From NCBI GenBank assembly GCA_026120185.1, contig JANUWF010001636.1, positions 1,860,001 to 1,924,000 on the forward strand: a stretch of DNA of 64,000 nt, in the 5' to 3' direction. The DNA comes from Voacanga thouarsii. Its lineage: Eukaryota > Streptophyta > Magnoliopsida > Gentianales > Apocynaceae. The notes beneath the pieces were generated by a model, which saw nothing but the letters and a program-made list of their open reading frames with translations, had not been told where the DNA came from and made no database searches. A program made the position numbers and the translations under genes. Below, in pieces: positions 11,821-27,984 of this stretch (position 1 is the stretch's first letter; each line of letters starts with the position of its first letter).

Positions 11821-12400
11821 CTATCTCTATTTCATAATATAAGTCATTTTATATTTGAATTTTTTTTTCACAATATAGGTTATTTTACATAGTTCTATAA
11901 AAATTTCTTATTCCTTCCATCCTAAAAAAGATGTCAATTTAACAAATGACACACATATTAAGAAATTTCTAAAACTAATATAATTATAATAGAAAAAGAC
12001 TATTGCATCCCTGAAGAAAGGTAAACTTTTATTAATTAGATTGAGAATGCACACATATTTAATGAGTCAAATATTTATTGAGTAGTTGAATGAAGGGTAA
12101 ATTAATAATATATGTAATAAATGCATTCTTGATTTGTATAATTGACAAGTTCTTTCGGTATAACAAAAATAAAATTTTTTAATATCCTTTTTAAGACGGA
12201 ATGAGTATTTTTTTTTATTTCTATCCCCCTCCTTACAACCTATCTATTTCTGCTAATTATAACTAACTCTCTCTAATTATCAAAATAGACAAAGATTTAA
12301 TTATGAATATTTTTAAATATTTAGTTTTAAAATTATTTAAAATTTATAAATTCTTAATTCTTGTATATAAATTTAAAATAATTTATATTATTAAACGAAG
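11821..12400. mobile_element. MITE family C, interrupted by a second MITE
   Basis: Outer parts 11821-11910 and 12206-12400 together match the uninterrupted copy at 56987-57254. Shared landmarks include TTTCAYAATATAAGTCATTTT, AGTTCTATAAAAATTT, CCCCTCCTTACAA, and CTAATTATAACT then CTCTCTAATTATCAAA. The right terminus near 12400 is approximate. The insertion point lies between TTCTTA and the following T-run. Confidence 0.65.
11911..12205. mobile_element. MITE family D (295 bp) nested inside the family C element
   Basis: It starts TTCCTTCCATCCTAAAAAAG and ends CCTTTTTAAGACGGAATGAG, imperfect terminal inverted repeats (about 15 of 20). TA lies on both sides (11909-11910 and 12206-12207), the Stowaway/mariner-type target duplication. 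No transposase is encoded. Confidence 0.7.
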
Positions 12401-13056
12401 TAATATTTTTTTATATAATACGTCCTCAATTCCAACTTTTTTATTCTGTCTCTGATCTCTTGGGGGAAAAAAATTGAATTATTGTCAACTTTCTTTAAAG
12501 ATTCTTGGACTTTACATCCAATTATGAAATCAAGTCTAGGAAAGAATGACATCCAATGACAATGTTCCTTTTGTTATGTTCCAAGGGTCGTTTGATTCAC
12601 GAGTTTGTACATGAAATCGGACCAACCAAAAATGTGGTCTTTATGACTACCTTTTATTTATTTATTTATTTTTGATGGCATTGGTGTGGGGTGGGGGAGG
12701 CGGTGGCAATTACTACGTAATTGATTGGTCCAAGCTTTTTGGTTTTTGTCATGCATGATTTTGCCTGATTTTTAACGTTATTTTGAGTTGTAAAACACAA
12801 TGTTTTTGTCTCCTCCAATAATTTCTTGTCAATACTTTCATGCACGGGCCACAGTGCCAAAACTTTAAAGTCAATGAAGTTACATTTTTTTTTTCTACTT
12901 TAAAGAAAAAAACAAAATTTATTTGAACGAATAATAACATATTCATAAAAAGATAATAGTAGAAATAAATATAGAATTTGATATTGTACTCTTCACTATA
13001 CAAATGACTATTACAATATTAAAAAAAAATTCTATCCACTAATTCTTTTATAAGAT
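12401..13056. other. Gene-free AT-rich spacer
   Basis: I see no domain-bearing frame or RNA gene. Minor features are a G-rich run near 12685-12705 and T/A homopolymers near 12880-12910 and 13021. Confidence 0.5.
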
Positions 13057-13355
13057 ACTCCTTTCGTTTCAAAATATTTGTTCATGAAGCCTTTTACACA
13101 CAAATTAAGGGTGTTGAAAATAATACAATAATTTAGATAAAGTTCATATTCTACCCATATTAAAAATATGATAGTTATTGGTTGGTGAAAATTCTCAAAA
13201 AGTAAGAAGAAAGAATAATTTTAAAAAGTTGTACTAGAATAAATGAGGGTAAAATAGGAAAAAACTAATCATTAGTTCTAGAAATATGTACATGAACAAG
13301 TATTTTAAAACAAAACAAAAAAATTTCATGAACAAGTATTTTGAAAGGGAAGGAA
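13057..13355 (+). mobile_element. MITE family A, best preserved copy (299 bp)
   Basis: The terminal inverted repeats are CTCCTTTCGTTTCAAAATAT at the left and a right end whose complement reads TTCCTTCCCTTTCAAAATAC. Both continue into (A/T)TTGTTCATGAA. TA flanks at 13055-13056 and 13356-13357. There is no coding capacity. Sister copies lie at 8873 (reversed), 11704 (deleted form) and 28257. Confidence 0.7.
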
Positions 13356-14857
13356 TAATTTTTTAAAATATTGAAATTTAAAATTTTATAATGTGAATGA
13401 ATTATATAAATTATTTTTATATTATAATCTAAATTAAGTAAAAAAATTAATAGTAATAAATATATATATCTAACATATCTATTCATACTTAATAATTGTA
13501 TATTTCGTATAAAATTTATAATAAAATTTTATTATATATTAAGTGATACTAAAATAATTTAATATTTATTAATATATGTTATTAAGTATATTTTGTAAAT
13601 TAATATTTAATTAAAAATTAAAAAAATATTTTTAATAAAGTATTTTAAAAATGTATTTAGATAATAATTATTTTAAGATAAATTTATTTAAATATAATAA
13701 AAAATTATAAAACATATAAAATGAAAATAAGATTCGAATGGAATAAAAAATATAATATTTTATAAATACATAATAAATTTAAAATACAAAATTTATTTAA
13801 ATTATAATTATTTTAAATTAAACAGAAATTTTGAATTAGAGCAATGGGATCCAAAAACATATTAAGTCTCATTCCCATCTTTAAAAAAAGGAAAGAACAA
13901 CGCACCTTACCAGGTGGAACAAGTGGGACTTGAAAAATCCCCATCAAGACTGAGGGCAAGACGACAGGTCCCACAAGTTCAAAGCCCCCCATTAGAGAGG
14001 ACCCACCCTCCGTGACCAATAAATATCCAGTAAAAGACAGCAAGGTGCCTTAAGTCTTCTTGTGAATTTCCCACTCTACCCATCAGACAACCTCTCCAGC
14101 CAGTACCAACCACTCCAGTCACCGGCGGGGAAGGTTCTTTCCCACGCCAAAACTAATTATAATGTACAATAAAATTTAATATGTATAAAAAGGAAAATAA
14201 TTTGTCATGGTAATATTTGGTTTTACTACCACGTATAAATGAGTCGTTAAAATTTCAAAATAATATAAAAAAGAACATTTGGAGTAATTACTATTTAACT
14301 TAAGTATGTTTTAAAAGGTCGAATAATTTTGAATTATTTATTGACACTAATAAAGTAAAAATAAATAAATATTGTATTAAATGTTGAACTCCTTGTCTTG
14401 CGATATGGTCCTCTTACAAGACTGGCTATTAGTTAGCCACATACTTCACATATTTTTATTTCAAAATAAAAATAAATACATTATTAATTTTATATAATAA
14501 TAGATAAATTAAAATATAAAAAAATTTAAAATGTAATAGTTATTTTAAAATAGATAAAGTAATTAGTGGTATTACTTAATTAATAAATTCGTGACTCTTT
14601 ATCTTCATGTGTAAAAACTAATTAATATATATTTTGTTAAAATATGATTTACGTAAATGATTTTTTATTTTAATTTAAAATTTTTATTTATTTATAAAAT
14701 ATTATATTCACCCTTATGATTCTATATTGCTCACACAATTTTTTATTTTTTCAATTTAAATAATATTTAAAAAAATACATTTTAAAAGCATCTTTAATCA
14801 AGTTAATTTATTGCCGCTCAAGATCCCCAATGTGTGAGACCGAATGCACACTGCGCC
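13356..14857. other. Spacer upstream of the auxilin-like gene
   Basis: Very AT-rich at 13360-13820, then a more balanced block at 13830-14140 containing runs such as GGTCCCACAAG, then AT-rich to 14810. The balanced block has no recognisable protein or RNA; it could be a promoter-distal element or an old insertion. Confidence 0.45.
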
Positions 14858-14872
14858 ACCGGTTAAACCGGT
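14858..14872. promoter_or_regulatory. Perfect 15-bp palindrome upstream of the auxilin-like gene
   Basis: ACCGGTTAAACCGGT reads the same on both strands apart from its central base and contains overlapping GGTTAA/AACCGG boxes of the GT-element kind. It lies 287 bp upstream of the ATG at 15145. A role as a dimeric factor site is inference. Confidence 0.35.
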
Positions 14873-14947
14873 CATTCCTCTGTTGCCAACACAGCAACAG
14901 TGTAATTTCAACCCTTGCGTGTTTATATCATTTCTCAAATATTTGCC

Positions 14948-14980
14948 CCTCTCTCTCTCCTCTCTCTCTCTCTCTCTCAG
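14948..14980 (+). repeat. (CT)n tract in the probable 5' leader of the auxilin-like gene
   Basis: A run of CTCTCTC repeats lies 165-195 bp upstream of the ATG at 15145. Such pyrimidine patches are common near plant transcription starts. Confidence 0.6.
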
Positions 14981-15144
14981 TCTCTTCTTCGTTGTCCGAA
15001 CTCTGCAGAAGACACTTTCTCTGCAGACAAACGCTTGCCGAAGAAGAGAGGAAAGAGAAGAGGGGAATAAACAGGCATTTTCCCATATCCGGAAAGACGC
15101 TTTGAAAAGGGTCGAAGCCTTTTTTCCCTCTCGTTTTCTCTTCT

Positions 15145-18100
15145 ATGGAGTCTTTGACGAGGCCTTTCTTTCATCACAGAAGAAAGCTTTCCAGTGTTAG
15201 TAGTAGTAATGGCTTGTCATTTTCAGCTAAAGATGCCTACGACGACGTTTTGTTGGGGGCTCCAAAATCGAAGCTTGCAGCTGGTGGAGCTTCTGGTTTT
15301 GCTGCTTCCAGAGAGGATTATGGTGAGATTTTTGGTGGTGGAACGGTCAAGCGTGGCTCTTCGATTCCGGTTCTTGATCTTTCGGACCTTGACAAAGGTA
15401 ATGGCTCTTACGATTCTGGACGTTCCAACGGAAAGCTGGATTATGCGAAGATTTTTGGAAGCTTTGCTGCCGAGGATGATTGTGCAGCCATGGTTGTGCC
15501 GCCATATGAAGAGTTGTTTGGAGGAGTTAAAAAGGCTAAATGCGACAAAGCTAAAGCAAGGTGGGGTGTTATTTTTCCTTTTTATTCCTTTGGAAGTTTG
15601 ATGAATTGTTTCCTTGTGTTTATCTTCTGCTTAATCAGCTGCTTGGTCATCCGCTTCTCTTTATTTCAAGGAAAGTAACGATCTTTATCTCTGTTGTCGA
15701 CTTTGTTGTGCTAACACCAATTTTGTTTTATTTCTAAAAAATGGTCTCCAGACTGCACTTCCCCTATGTGAGAAATTGTAGGAAATTAAGAAAGCTTAAT
15801 CTGGAAGACTATTCTCAAGCTCCGGCCAAGTGTTGCTAAATACTGAATATTGAAGCCTCTTCATTTTCATTTGCTTCTTTTTCTTCTTCCTCCTTGTACG
15901 TAATCTCTGCAGTTTTGTAGAAGAAAAGTTATTTGATCCTATGTCTTCAACTATGCCTTGGTTTTAAATACCAAATAGTGCAGATTGGGGACTATCGCGG
16001 CAGTTATCAGGGACTTGGAAGTAGGTTAAAGTTTGGTTCTTTGAAATATAGTGCAGATTGCGACTAATGTTCAACTAAAGTATATTAGAAAATGTGTTCA
16101 GTGATATCTTCCGAGCATAGAGTGGTTTAATACGTTTTTGCAGTGAAATCTGCTAGAGACTTTTGAGTTTGTAGCAGTAGAGAATGTCCAACTTGGTCAC
16201 TCTGATCTTGTTGGTTTGACTTTGTGGTGACTATTTCTGAGCAGCTTAAGTAGTTATTGTGTGTCTTGTTACATCTCGCCGCATATGAGATGTGCTTTAC
16301 TCTTAAAAAGCTCGTGGTGCTCATGGCTTCTGCATTGGAATTCCTTTCTAGCACATGGGATTTTTTCTCAAACAAATAGGAGTTATTCTTCAAATAAATT
16401 TTTGTATGATGATTAGTTAAACATTTTGAGTGCATTTATTTCAAATCTTTACTTGAACTACATGTAAGTAATGCAATCCCGCTGTGCATTGCTCCAAAAC
16501 TTAAAGGGTATTGGCAGGGAATTTGTACACACGGTTAGCTCTCTTTTTCTGTTGAATAATTATTCTTCTTTTTTCTTTCAAAGTTTAAACAGTCCACCAC
16601 TTATTTATTTGTTTTCTCGTCAAAAAATTGTCAATGAATATGAGATAAAGAAAAAACAAAGATTTGTACGGATGTGTGCTGTATGCAGATAGAAGAAATC
16701 ACTAAAGGTTGTTATTCTTCGTCGTGCGTCAAAAACTAATAGCTAGATGAGAAGTTGATTCTGAGCTGTTTCCTCGATTTTCATAATTTTGTTTCTTTTT
16801 TAGGACCCCAGCTGACTTAGGATCCCCTTTGAAAGGATCAGAGGGTATAAACTCCTCGGAAAACAATAGGGGGTTTTCTTCTGAAGATTCTGATCAATTT
16901 CTTGATGGTGGGAAACAATTGAATATGTCTTTTCATAAAACTGGCCAACCGAGCAAAGATGGTTTAAAGGGAACAACACACATAGCTCAACTCCATGCAG
17001 TTCCTGGATTTACTTATTTTATGGATGAAGCTGCTCGTCCGCAAAAGAACGAACATGATAAGCCATTCCCTCAAGTAAAAGCTGATGCTAATCATAGCAG
17101 GAGTTCAAGTGGTGACCTATCTGAAGGAAAATCTAGCAGGAGGGCCAAATGGAGACTCCCTGACAGACAGGCTTCCAAAGGTGTGGCCAACAGCGAAGAT
17201 GACAGTAGTCAGGATAAATTTGATGTCAAACCACATCCCTTTAGAGCACCAATGCCTCCAAGTTCTTCAGACAATTTAAATGATAATCTGGGACATCCCA
17301 AGAGAGCAACGTGTTCAAGTTTTGGTCCCAAAGCTGAGGCTTCAGAGAAGTATTCCAGTGGTTATTTAAGCCCTTCTTCTGATGAGGAACTTGACCTAAA
17401 TTCAGCGGCTGCTGCTCCTGCAGCTGCTTTGAAGAAGGCCATACAACAGGCCCAAGAAAGCATAAGAATTGCTAAGGAGTTAATGGAAAGGCAGAAAGAT
17501 GCCCAGAATTATAAATCACAGGCGAACGGAAGCTTGAAAGCGAAGGATAGAAAGGAAATCAAGTATGATCAGGACGTGAGTGGTGTTAGGAATAATAGTA
17601 CAAAGGAAGCATGTCAAATCATAAACACTGAGGTGCAAGCTTTTGGTGGAGTTGACCAGAAAAATGCTATAGGAAAAGATAAAGTTGCTTCAAGCTTCAC
17701 ATGCCAACAGAACCTTTCTGTTGATAGGAAGGTAGATGTGGAAAAGCACAAGGAAAGTGCTGAAGTAACTGAAGAACAACCGATGGGAATGTGGTTCACT
17801 CAACTGATAAACAATGGAAAAAACAAAATGGCAGCTTTGGCATCTCAGCTGGTAGATAACAGAAATACCATATTTCAACCCGCGGATAAACAAATGCGTG
17901 ATACTGAAGGGACAACACCGGCTAAAGATACTTTGGGGAGGGGTACTACTGTCCCAGTTGATATTGATGCAAAACTTGATGTTGTTGGAAAGGTGCTGGA
18001 TTTGGAGAAGAATCTTGATAAATCTGTTTCAAATCAGTTTGTCCAGGGAGGTTCAGGAAGTGTAACCTTGATGAGTGCCCAAGAGGATGAAGCAACTGAG

Positions 18101-21100
18101 GCAGAACTTGGCTTTGACCCAAAGGAAATGTGCGAAAAAAAACTGCAGGATTGTGAACAAACTACATATGACAAACCCTTTGAGCCTGAAATACTGGAAA
18201 ATAGTTGTTCAGAAAATGAATTGAGGAGCATGGTAGAGATGGAGGAGGAAGAAGAATCCCTTGAAGTGGAAATGGGGAAAAAACCCGATGATGCTTTTAT
18301 GTGGCAAGAAAATGAGAGCAGACTAGATGAAAAAGAGAATTGGAGAGCACAGGAAGGTTCATCTCTGCAGAAAGGTGACGAACACAAGCCAAAGGAAGAC
18401 ACTGCAAGTGAAAGTAGTGAGAAGAAACAGGAAAGCTACAAAGACAAAGGCTTCTCTGGAAGTAGGTTGGAAGATTATCATCAGGAAGACATTGATGAGC
18501 AGAGGTCAACATGTTCTCTTGATGCAGTAGAAAATCAGAATATATCAGAGGAAGAAAAACCCTGTGAAGATATTGATCAAGAACCTACGAGGACCTACCA
18601 GCATGAAGATACCGATAGTATAGATGCAGGTGCTGATAACAGGACAGATAGAGAGCAGATAGAAGTGAATCTGGAGGTCCAAGAAAGTGGCAATACAGAA
18701 GGAGAAACAGATGAAAGTACAGCAAATCCCAGTGCTGATTTACTTTCAGAGGCTGGGAATGAGGAGAATCTTAATGCGTGTAATGCTGATGAAAGTACCA
18801 TCTCAGGGGGAACTCCAAAGGCTGCTGAAGTGTACAATTCCAGTAAGCTAACAAGGCAATTGGAATTTACAGATTTAGAAGGGGATGATAACCAAACAGG
18901 GGTTACAGGACAAGAAAGCACAGAAGAGAATGATCATATTGAGTCTGAAGAAGACAGGAAGGAAGCAGTTGAAGAGGCATCAGGGTTGAAGGAAAATAAG
19001 ATATTTGAAGCAGCTTGTTTCGATCAATGTTTTACTCAAGAACATGTTCTTCTACATGGTATAACTCAGGATGCCTCTGAGGCTTTTGCGTCTGATGATG
19101 ACGCTGCTATGAATTTTGGTTTTGACACGACCATCCATGAAGAGAAGCCATCAACGGACAGTAGTTTGCTTAAAACAACTGGCTTGACCCCTGAAGAGCC
19201 TGCTTTTGAGAGTGAGAATGCATCCGAGGCTCCACCTGTGGGAGATAAAACATCCACTTATAAATTTTCAGGCATGGACGGGCAAAAAGAAATTGAAGAA
19301 AGTGAGGAAGAATCTGAATTTTCCTTTAGTCCTGAAAATGTGGATGGGTTGGTTCATGAATCTGGAGGTAATGCAGAGAATAATGAGAATGGCATTGCCT
19401 GTTACAGAGAAGTTGAAAAACATGACTTTGAACTAGATAATAAGGAGAATGACTGGGTTAAGAAACAGTTGGAACTGGAGTGTTCTCAATTACCTGGTGA
19501 GACCAAAGAGAGTGAAGAACATTTGGAAACTGATTCAGTGATGAAAGCTGGCCAAAATATGGAAAACTATGAGGACAACATTTGCAAGACATCCGTAAAG
19601 GAAGAACAGGAAAACAGAGAGAGTGTGCAAAAAGAAGCAAGGGAAAAAGATTTGATTAAAAAAATTGAAGTTGACCAAAGGGAAAGAGAACGAGAGAAAG
19701 ATAGAATTGCAGTTGAAAGAGCAATTCGTGAAGCACGTGAGAGGGCATTTGCTGAAGCCCGAGAACGGGCCGAAAGGGCTGCTGTAGATAGGGCCACTGC
19801 AGAAGTTCGACAAAGAGCAATGGCTGGAGCACGTGAAAAGCTTGAGAAAGTTTCTGCTGGGACTAAAGTATCAAGCGATAAAGCTACCACAGAAGCCAAA
19901 CTTAGGGCAGAACGTGCTGCAGTAGAGAGAGCTACTGCGGAGGCTCGTGGACGTGCTCTTGAAAAGGCATTATCACAGAAATGTACCAGTGAGACAAGAG
20001 CACAGGTAGAAAAAGTTGCTGCCGGAAAATCTTCTGCTGCTTCCAGGGATACTGGACTTAAGCACAGCTTTTCTTCTTCTGTGAGTACCTTAGTTTTAGC
20101 ATCCATTACCATACACAAAACATGAAATTTAGTTGCATTCAAAGATTGATCTACTTTCCTGCAGGATTTGGAAGGAACCCAAAATGAATCTGCTCAGAGA
20201 CGTAAAGCAAGATTAGAGAGGCATCAGAGGATAATGGAACGGGCGGTATGCATTTCTCACATTTGTTCTTGTTTAGACGCTATTCATTTTTTTCTGAATC
20301 AGAGTACTCATGTTTCCATTATATGCCGTGTGTTTTTCAGGCAAAAGCCCTTGCAGAGAAGAATATGCGTGATATTCTTGCTCAGAGGGAGCAAGCTGAG
20401 AGAAATGTAATAGTTCTTCCTTGTAAAATTTGAAGCTCTTGTACTATGATTCAGCATTTTGTCTCACATGCTCTATTCTTGTTGAATTACAGAGACTAGC
20501 AGAATCTCTTGATGCAGATATTAAGAGATGGGCAAGTGCGAAGGAGGGGAACTTGCGTGCACTGCTTTCTACTCTGCAATATGTATGCACGAGCATTACA
20601 GTTACATTATTGGTTCAGCATTATTTTGGATTCCTGGATATATTTGGCACTGGTTGATGTCTTATTATCCCCATTTCCAGATCCTTGGACCTGATAGCGG
20701 TTGGCAACCAATTTCCCTGACCGAGATTATAACAACTAATGCGGTAAAGAAAGCTTACAGAAAGGCAACTCTTTATGTTCATCCTGACAAGTTGCAACAA
20801 AGGGGGGCAAGCATTCAGCAGAAGTACACATGTGAAAAAGTCTTTGATCTCCTCAAGGTGCGTGGTTTCCTTGAGCTAATACTGAATACTTACTTTCATG
20901 TCCACTAGTTTGTAAAAATCAGAAAAAGCATAGTTTTGCTGTGTCCAGACCTTGCAGCAACGTGAATATCCTGAGGGAAAAGAAAATTGGTACTTTGCCT
21001 GCGTTTATGGTTTCCTAATAAAAAAAATTACCGCATTGAATCTTTTTCCGCTGCTGCAGGAAATATCCTTTTCCCTTTTGAATATGGTTGTTTAATCTAA

Positions 21101-21272
21101 AATCAGGAAAAAGATTTTTTTCCCCCTTCCTCTCTGGCTGTTTAAATAGTTTGTTGAACGGCATTATAGTCTCGATCATTTTTGTTTACCTAACTTGATT
21201 CTCATTCTTTGTCTTCTCGCACATTGCCAACCACAGGCAGCATGGAACAAGTTCAACTCAGAAGAAAGGTAA
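15145..21272 (+). CDS. AUL1: Auxilin-like J-domain protein (clathrin uncoating)
   Basis: There are seven exons: 15145-15560, 16804-20080, 20165-20245, 20341-20406, 20493-20582, 20681-20857 and 21237-21272 (TAA). All phases close, giving 1,380 aa, comparable to Arabidopsis AUL1 as I recall it (about 1,450). The N-terminus has short repeated D-Y-x-(D/E)-(I/V)-F-G type motifs ([27 protein letters not shown]) typical of plant auxilin-like proteins. A long acidic, disordered middle follows, then an R/E/A-rich coiled coil at about residues 1095-1200. The C-terminus is a J domain: [33 protein letters not shown] and the Hsp70-stimulating tripeptide HPD at 1344-1346 (YVHPDKLQQ), ending [11 protein letters not shown]. 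Auxilins recruit Hsc70 to clathrin-coated vesicles to strip the coat. It converges on OTC, with 601 bp between the stops. Confidence 0.95.
15561..16803 (+). other. Intron 1 of the auxilin-like gene (1,243 bp)
   Basis: The donor GTGGGG follows AAAGCAAG and the acceptor is TTTTTTAG. The junction rebuilds an Arg codon (AG|G). Short open frames inside it have no domains. Nothing else is seen. Confidence 0.8.
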
Positions 21273-21873
21273 TTAGTGATACAGTGGCAGTAGGAAATTG
21301 TGCAATTAGCCTAACTGTATTTGCCCGGCATCATTATGTTCTGTAAATACATTGAAATGACTTTGGAAAGTAGCCAATGATTGAATTCAAAATAGAAATG
21401 ATAACCCGCAGCCATTCACTTGTTCATTTAAGAGCCAGAAAGAATCGCTTGCTCTCTGAGCTTACTGAATCATCACTGCCACATGCAAAACTTTGCATTC
21501 TTTTGTGACAATTGGGCATTTGGTAGGCCATGGCTGATGGAGCTTTTCCAGTTCTTGAGCCTACCATCTTCTGTTCCTGAGTAGGAAGAGCAATGTCTTT
21601 TCTTCCCTTTTTTTTTTTTTCCCTCTCCCTAAAAATTCGAGCGAGCCTTGTTCATTGTGCCAGCGATTGCACTTTAACTCAAACCGCAAAGAGGATAACA
21701 AGGTTGCAGTTTGGTCCACACTTCCAAGTTTTCCATTATAGTTAATTAAAATTTAGAATACAGGATACACCATCATAGCTTGCTAGGCCCTAAAGTAATG
21801 ACAACAAAGCGGAGGCGAGTGAAAATTAACCGAAATGGTTCAAATAGAAGCCTCTAAGCAAAATGGTAGCCAA
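21273..21873. other. Convergent spacer between the auxilin-like gene and OTC
   Basis: 601 bp that must hold both 3' UTRs. It contains a T-rich run near 21608-21621. No additional gene is seen. Confidence 0.6.
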
Positions 21874-25786
<3,913 letters not shown>

Positions 25787-26285
25787 CGCAGTGCTCTTTC
25801 GCTATACAGATCAGTGTTCCAGAGAGCAGTCGGCGGGTTGCTGCAGTGTTTTTGCGGCGGGTTGAAGCTTTGCTTTGGTTTTGTTTTGTTTTATTCACTT
25901 AACCTGCACAATTATAAGTTGGGTGGATTTCTACTTTATAGATTTCAAAATAATATTAATTTTACTTAATATTTAGGAAGTTCTTACCTAAAAAGACTAA
26001 ATTACAAAACATTTATTCGCCTGCCGTATTTATCGCTCAGTGATGACTTACTTAAGTTAAGGTTATATTCACGTGATTATTTGTCGATTAAAGTTACGGA
26101 GCGGATTTTGCTCAGTGCATATCATTTTAAATCTAAATTATGTCATACAAAAACAAATTTTCTTTTTCTTTTTCTGAATAAAATTGAATTTAAATTTGGA
26201 TGAATTAATATGAGTTGATAAAATTAGGAGTCCATAAAGAAATTCAGATTATTGTATATAACCCATTAAAATTACTAGCATTATT
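25787..26285 (-). promoter_or_regulatory. Upstream region of OTC
   Basis: Short 5' flank between the OTC ATG and the solo LTR. No clear TATA box at the expected distance was identified. The LTR lies about 500 bp upstream of the ATG, so it could lie within or next to the promoter. Confidence 0.4.
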
Positions 26286-26767
26286 TGTAGCGTCCCGAAT
26301 CCAGAACCCGAGTCCGTACCCGAAACACTATACGGCAGCATTTCCAAGAAGATACTAAACCTCTAACTAAAAAATCACTTTAATTTGAACTAATCACCTC
26401 CAAAGGAAAATGAAAAACATACATCTCGAAACATAATTCCATGAACAAAATATAAAACCTTTAATACAATCAATGTCTTACTCAATCTTAACTAAGGATT
26501 TATGCGAACAATATTGTCTAAACCAAAATAAAAGTCATAATAAGTACAACTCTAAAAAAAAAACCAATCAATCTAAAACGTAGTCTAATCTCATCCGTCT
26601 TCACAATTCTTTTCATATTCCTGATCAAAATCTGCGAAACGTTAAATATGGTGGGTTACACTAACCCAATAAGTAATCCAAATATCTTCTTAGGAAAGAA
26701 GATGTTACATATAATATCTTCAATAAAACATATCGAATAGTACCTAACAATTAGATGAACTGAATAT

Positions 26768-26816
<49 letters not shown>

Positions 26817-27976
26817 AATGGTATAATATTTAGTCTAATATTAAATAACATGAACTACCATTTCAATAACAATAATAAAGTCGAAATAAAATATGATTTC
26901 ATTATAAAATAAAATTAATTAGCTTAATTTAAATTTTTAGATCAAAATGAGTTAGACCCACAACCATACAAAGGAAATAATATAAAAAAAATAATTTGAT
27001 TTTCTTTTTTTTTTTAACCCATCACATGAAATCAGTGGTGAACAGTGCGTAAACAGTGACAGTGTGAACAGTGCATGAATAGTACAACCGTGAACAGTGA
27101 ACGGCGACTCCATCTTGTTTCGATTTTTTTTTCCCCAACATCATGATCAAAACTGAAGACACAACAAACAAAGGCTCATGAATCTCAAATTAGGAAAATG
27201 ATCACTGATATCAGTCCTGACGGTTTATCCCGTCAGGAGGCCAAACTTATATTTCTTATTGACTGAGAGGGATTTCAGTCAAACAAACGAATTTTAGAAC
27301 ATGTTCTTCCTCCCCTCCTTCTAACTCATGAGCCATTAAACACATATCACACATAAAACACATAATACTATAATTCAAAATCAAAATAAAATAACCAAAC
27401 TCACTTCTCAAATTTTATACGGAAAATACAAATTGTAGAATATTTCGAAAAACAGAGGATGCCTGAACCACTTACCTCAAAAGTCAGACTAGTATCTGCA
27501 ATCCAAACTAATCGCTCCACACAATCGTTCTCTAATATCAAACTACGCAATACCAATATCAATTTACGGAACTAAAACCCCATGAATCAATTAACCCTAT
27601 TATCTGAAATTCCAAAATAAAGACGAAGAGAACCTCCTAATATTTACTCCTCAACCTCTAACAAAATTAATAGTCGAAGCCAATAATACTCACCTTCACG
27701 ATTGAAGCAAATCCGAGTTTTCTTCCCCAGAGTCTGGAACCCTTGAATGATCGTTTTGGCCAACTGATGATAAAACCAAATAACGTCGTTTAGGTTAAAA
27801 CGTATATTTAACTTTTAAAAATACTAAATAACAAACACATCACTCAATTTAATTAAATCCCTCGTGACCCCTAAAACCTTGAGCTATCTCATGGGCCATA
27901 ATAATAAAAAAAAAAAAATCACTCTATGGGTCGGTTAAAATACCAGACCCAAAATCAATTGGGTTGGGTATTTACA
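26286..27976. mobile_element. Solo LTR of a retrotransposon (1,691 bp)
   Basis: It begins TGTAGCGTCCCG and ends GGGTATTTACA, so the ends are TGTA..TACA. It is flanked by identical TTATT at 26281-26285 and 27977-27981, a 5-bp target duplication. It contains a (TA)n microsatellite at about 26775-26813 and a cluster of GTGAACAGTG-like units at about 27040-27105. No gag or pol frames are present and no second LTR lies nearby, which fits recombination of a full element down to one LTR. Superfamily is uncertain. Confidence 0.72.
26775..26813. repeat. (TA)n microsatellite
   Basis: An uninterrupted TA dinucleotide run of about 39 bp inside the solo LTR; it is likely to vary in length between individuals. 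Confidence 0.9.
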
Positions 27977-27984
27977 TTATTATT

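Noticed and set aside
19567..20142. 191-codon minus-strand frame opposite the auxilin-like gene
   Set aside because: Antisense shadow of the Arg/Glu/Ala-rich coiled-coil exon; composition mirrors it.
27040..27105. Repeated GTGAACAGTG units considered as a CRISPR-like or satellite array
   Set aside because: Units are irregularly spaced and few, inside a plant solo LTR; no array structure.
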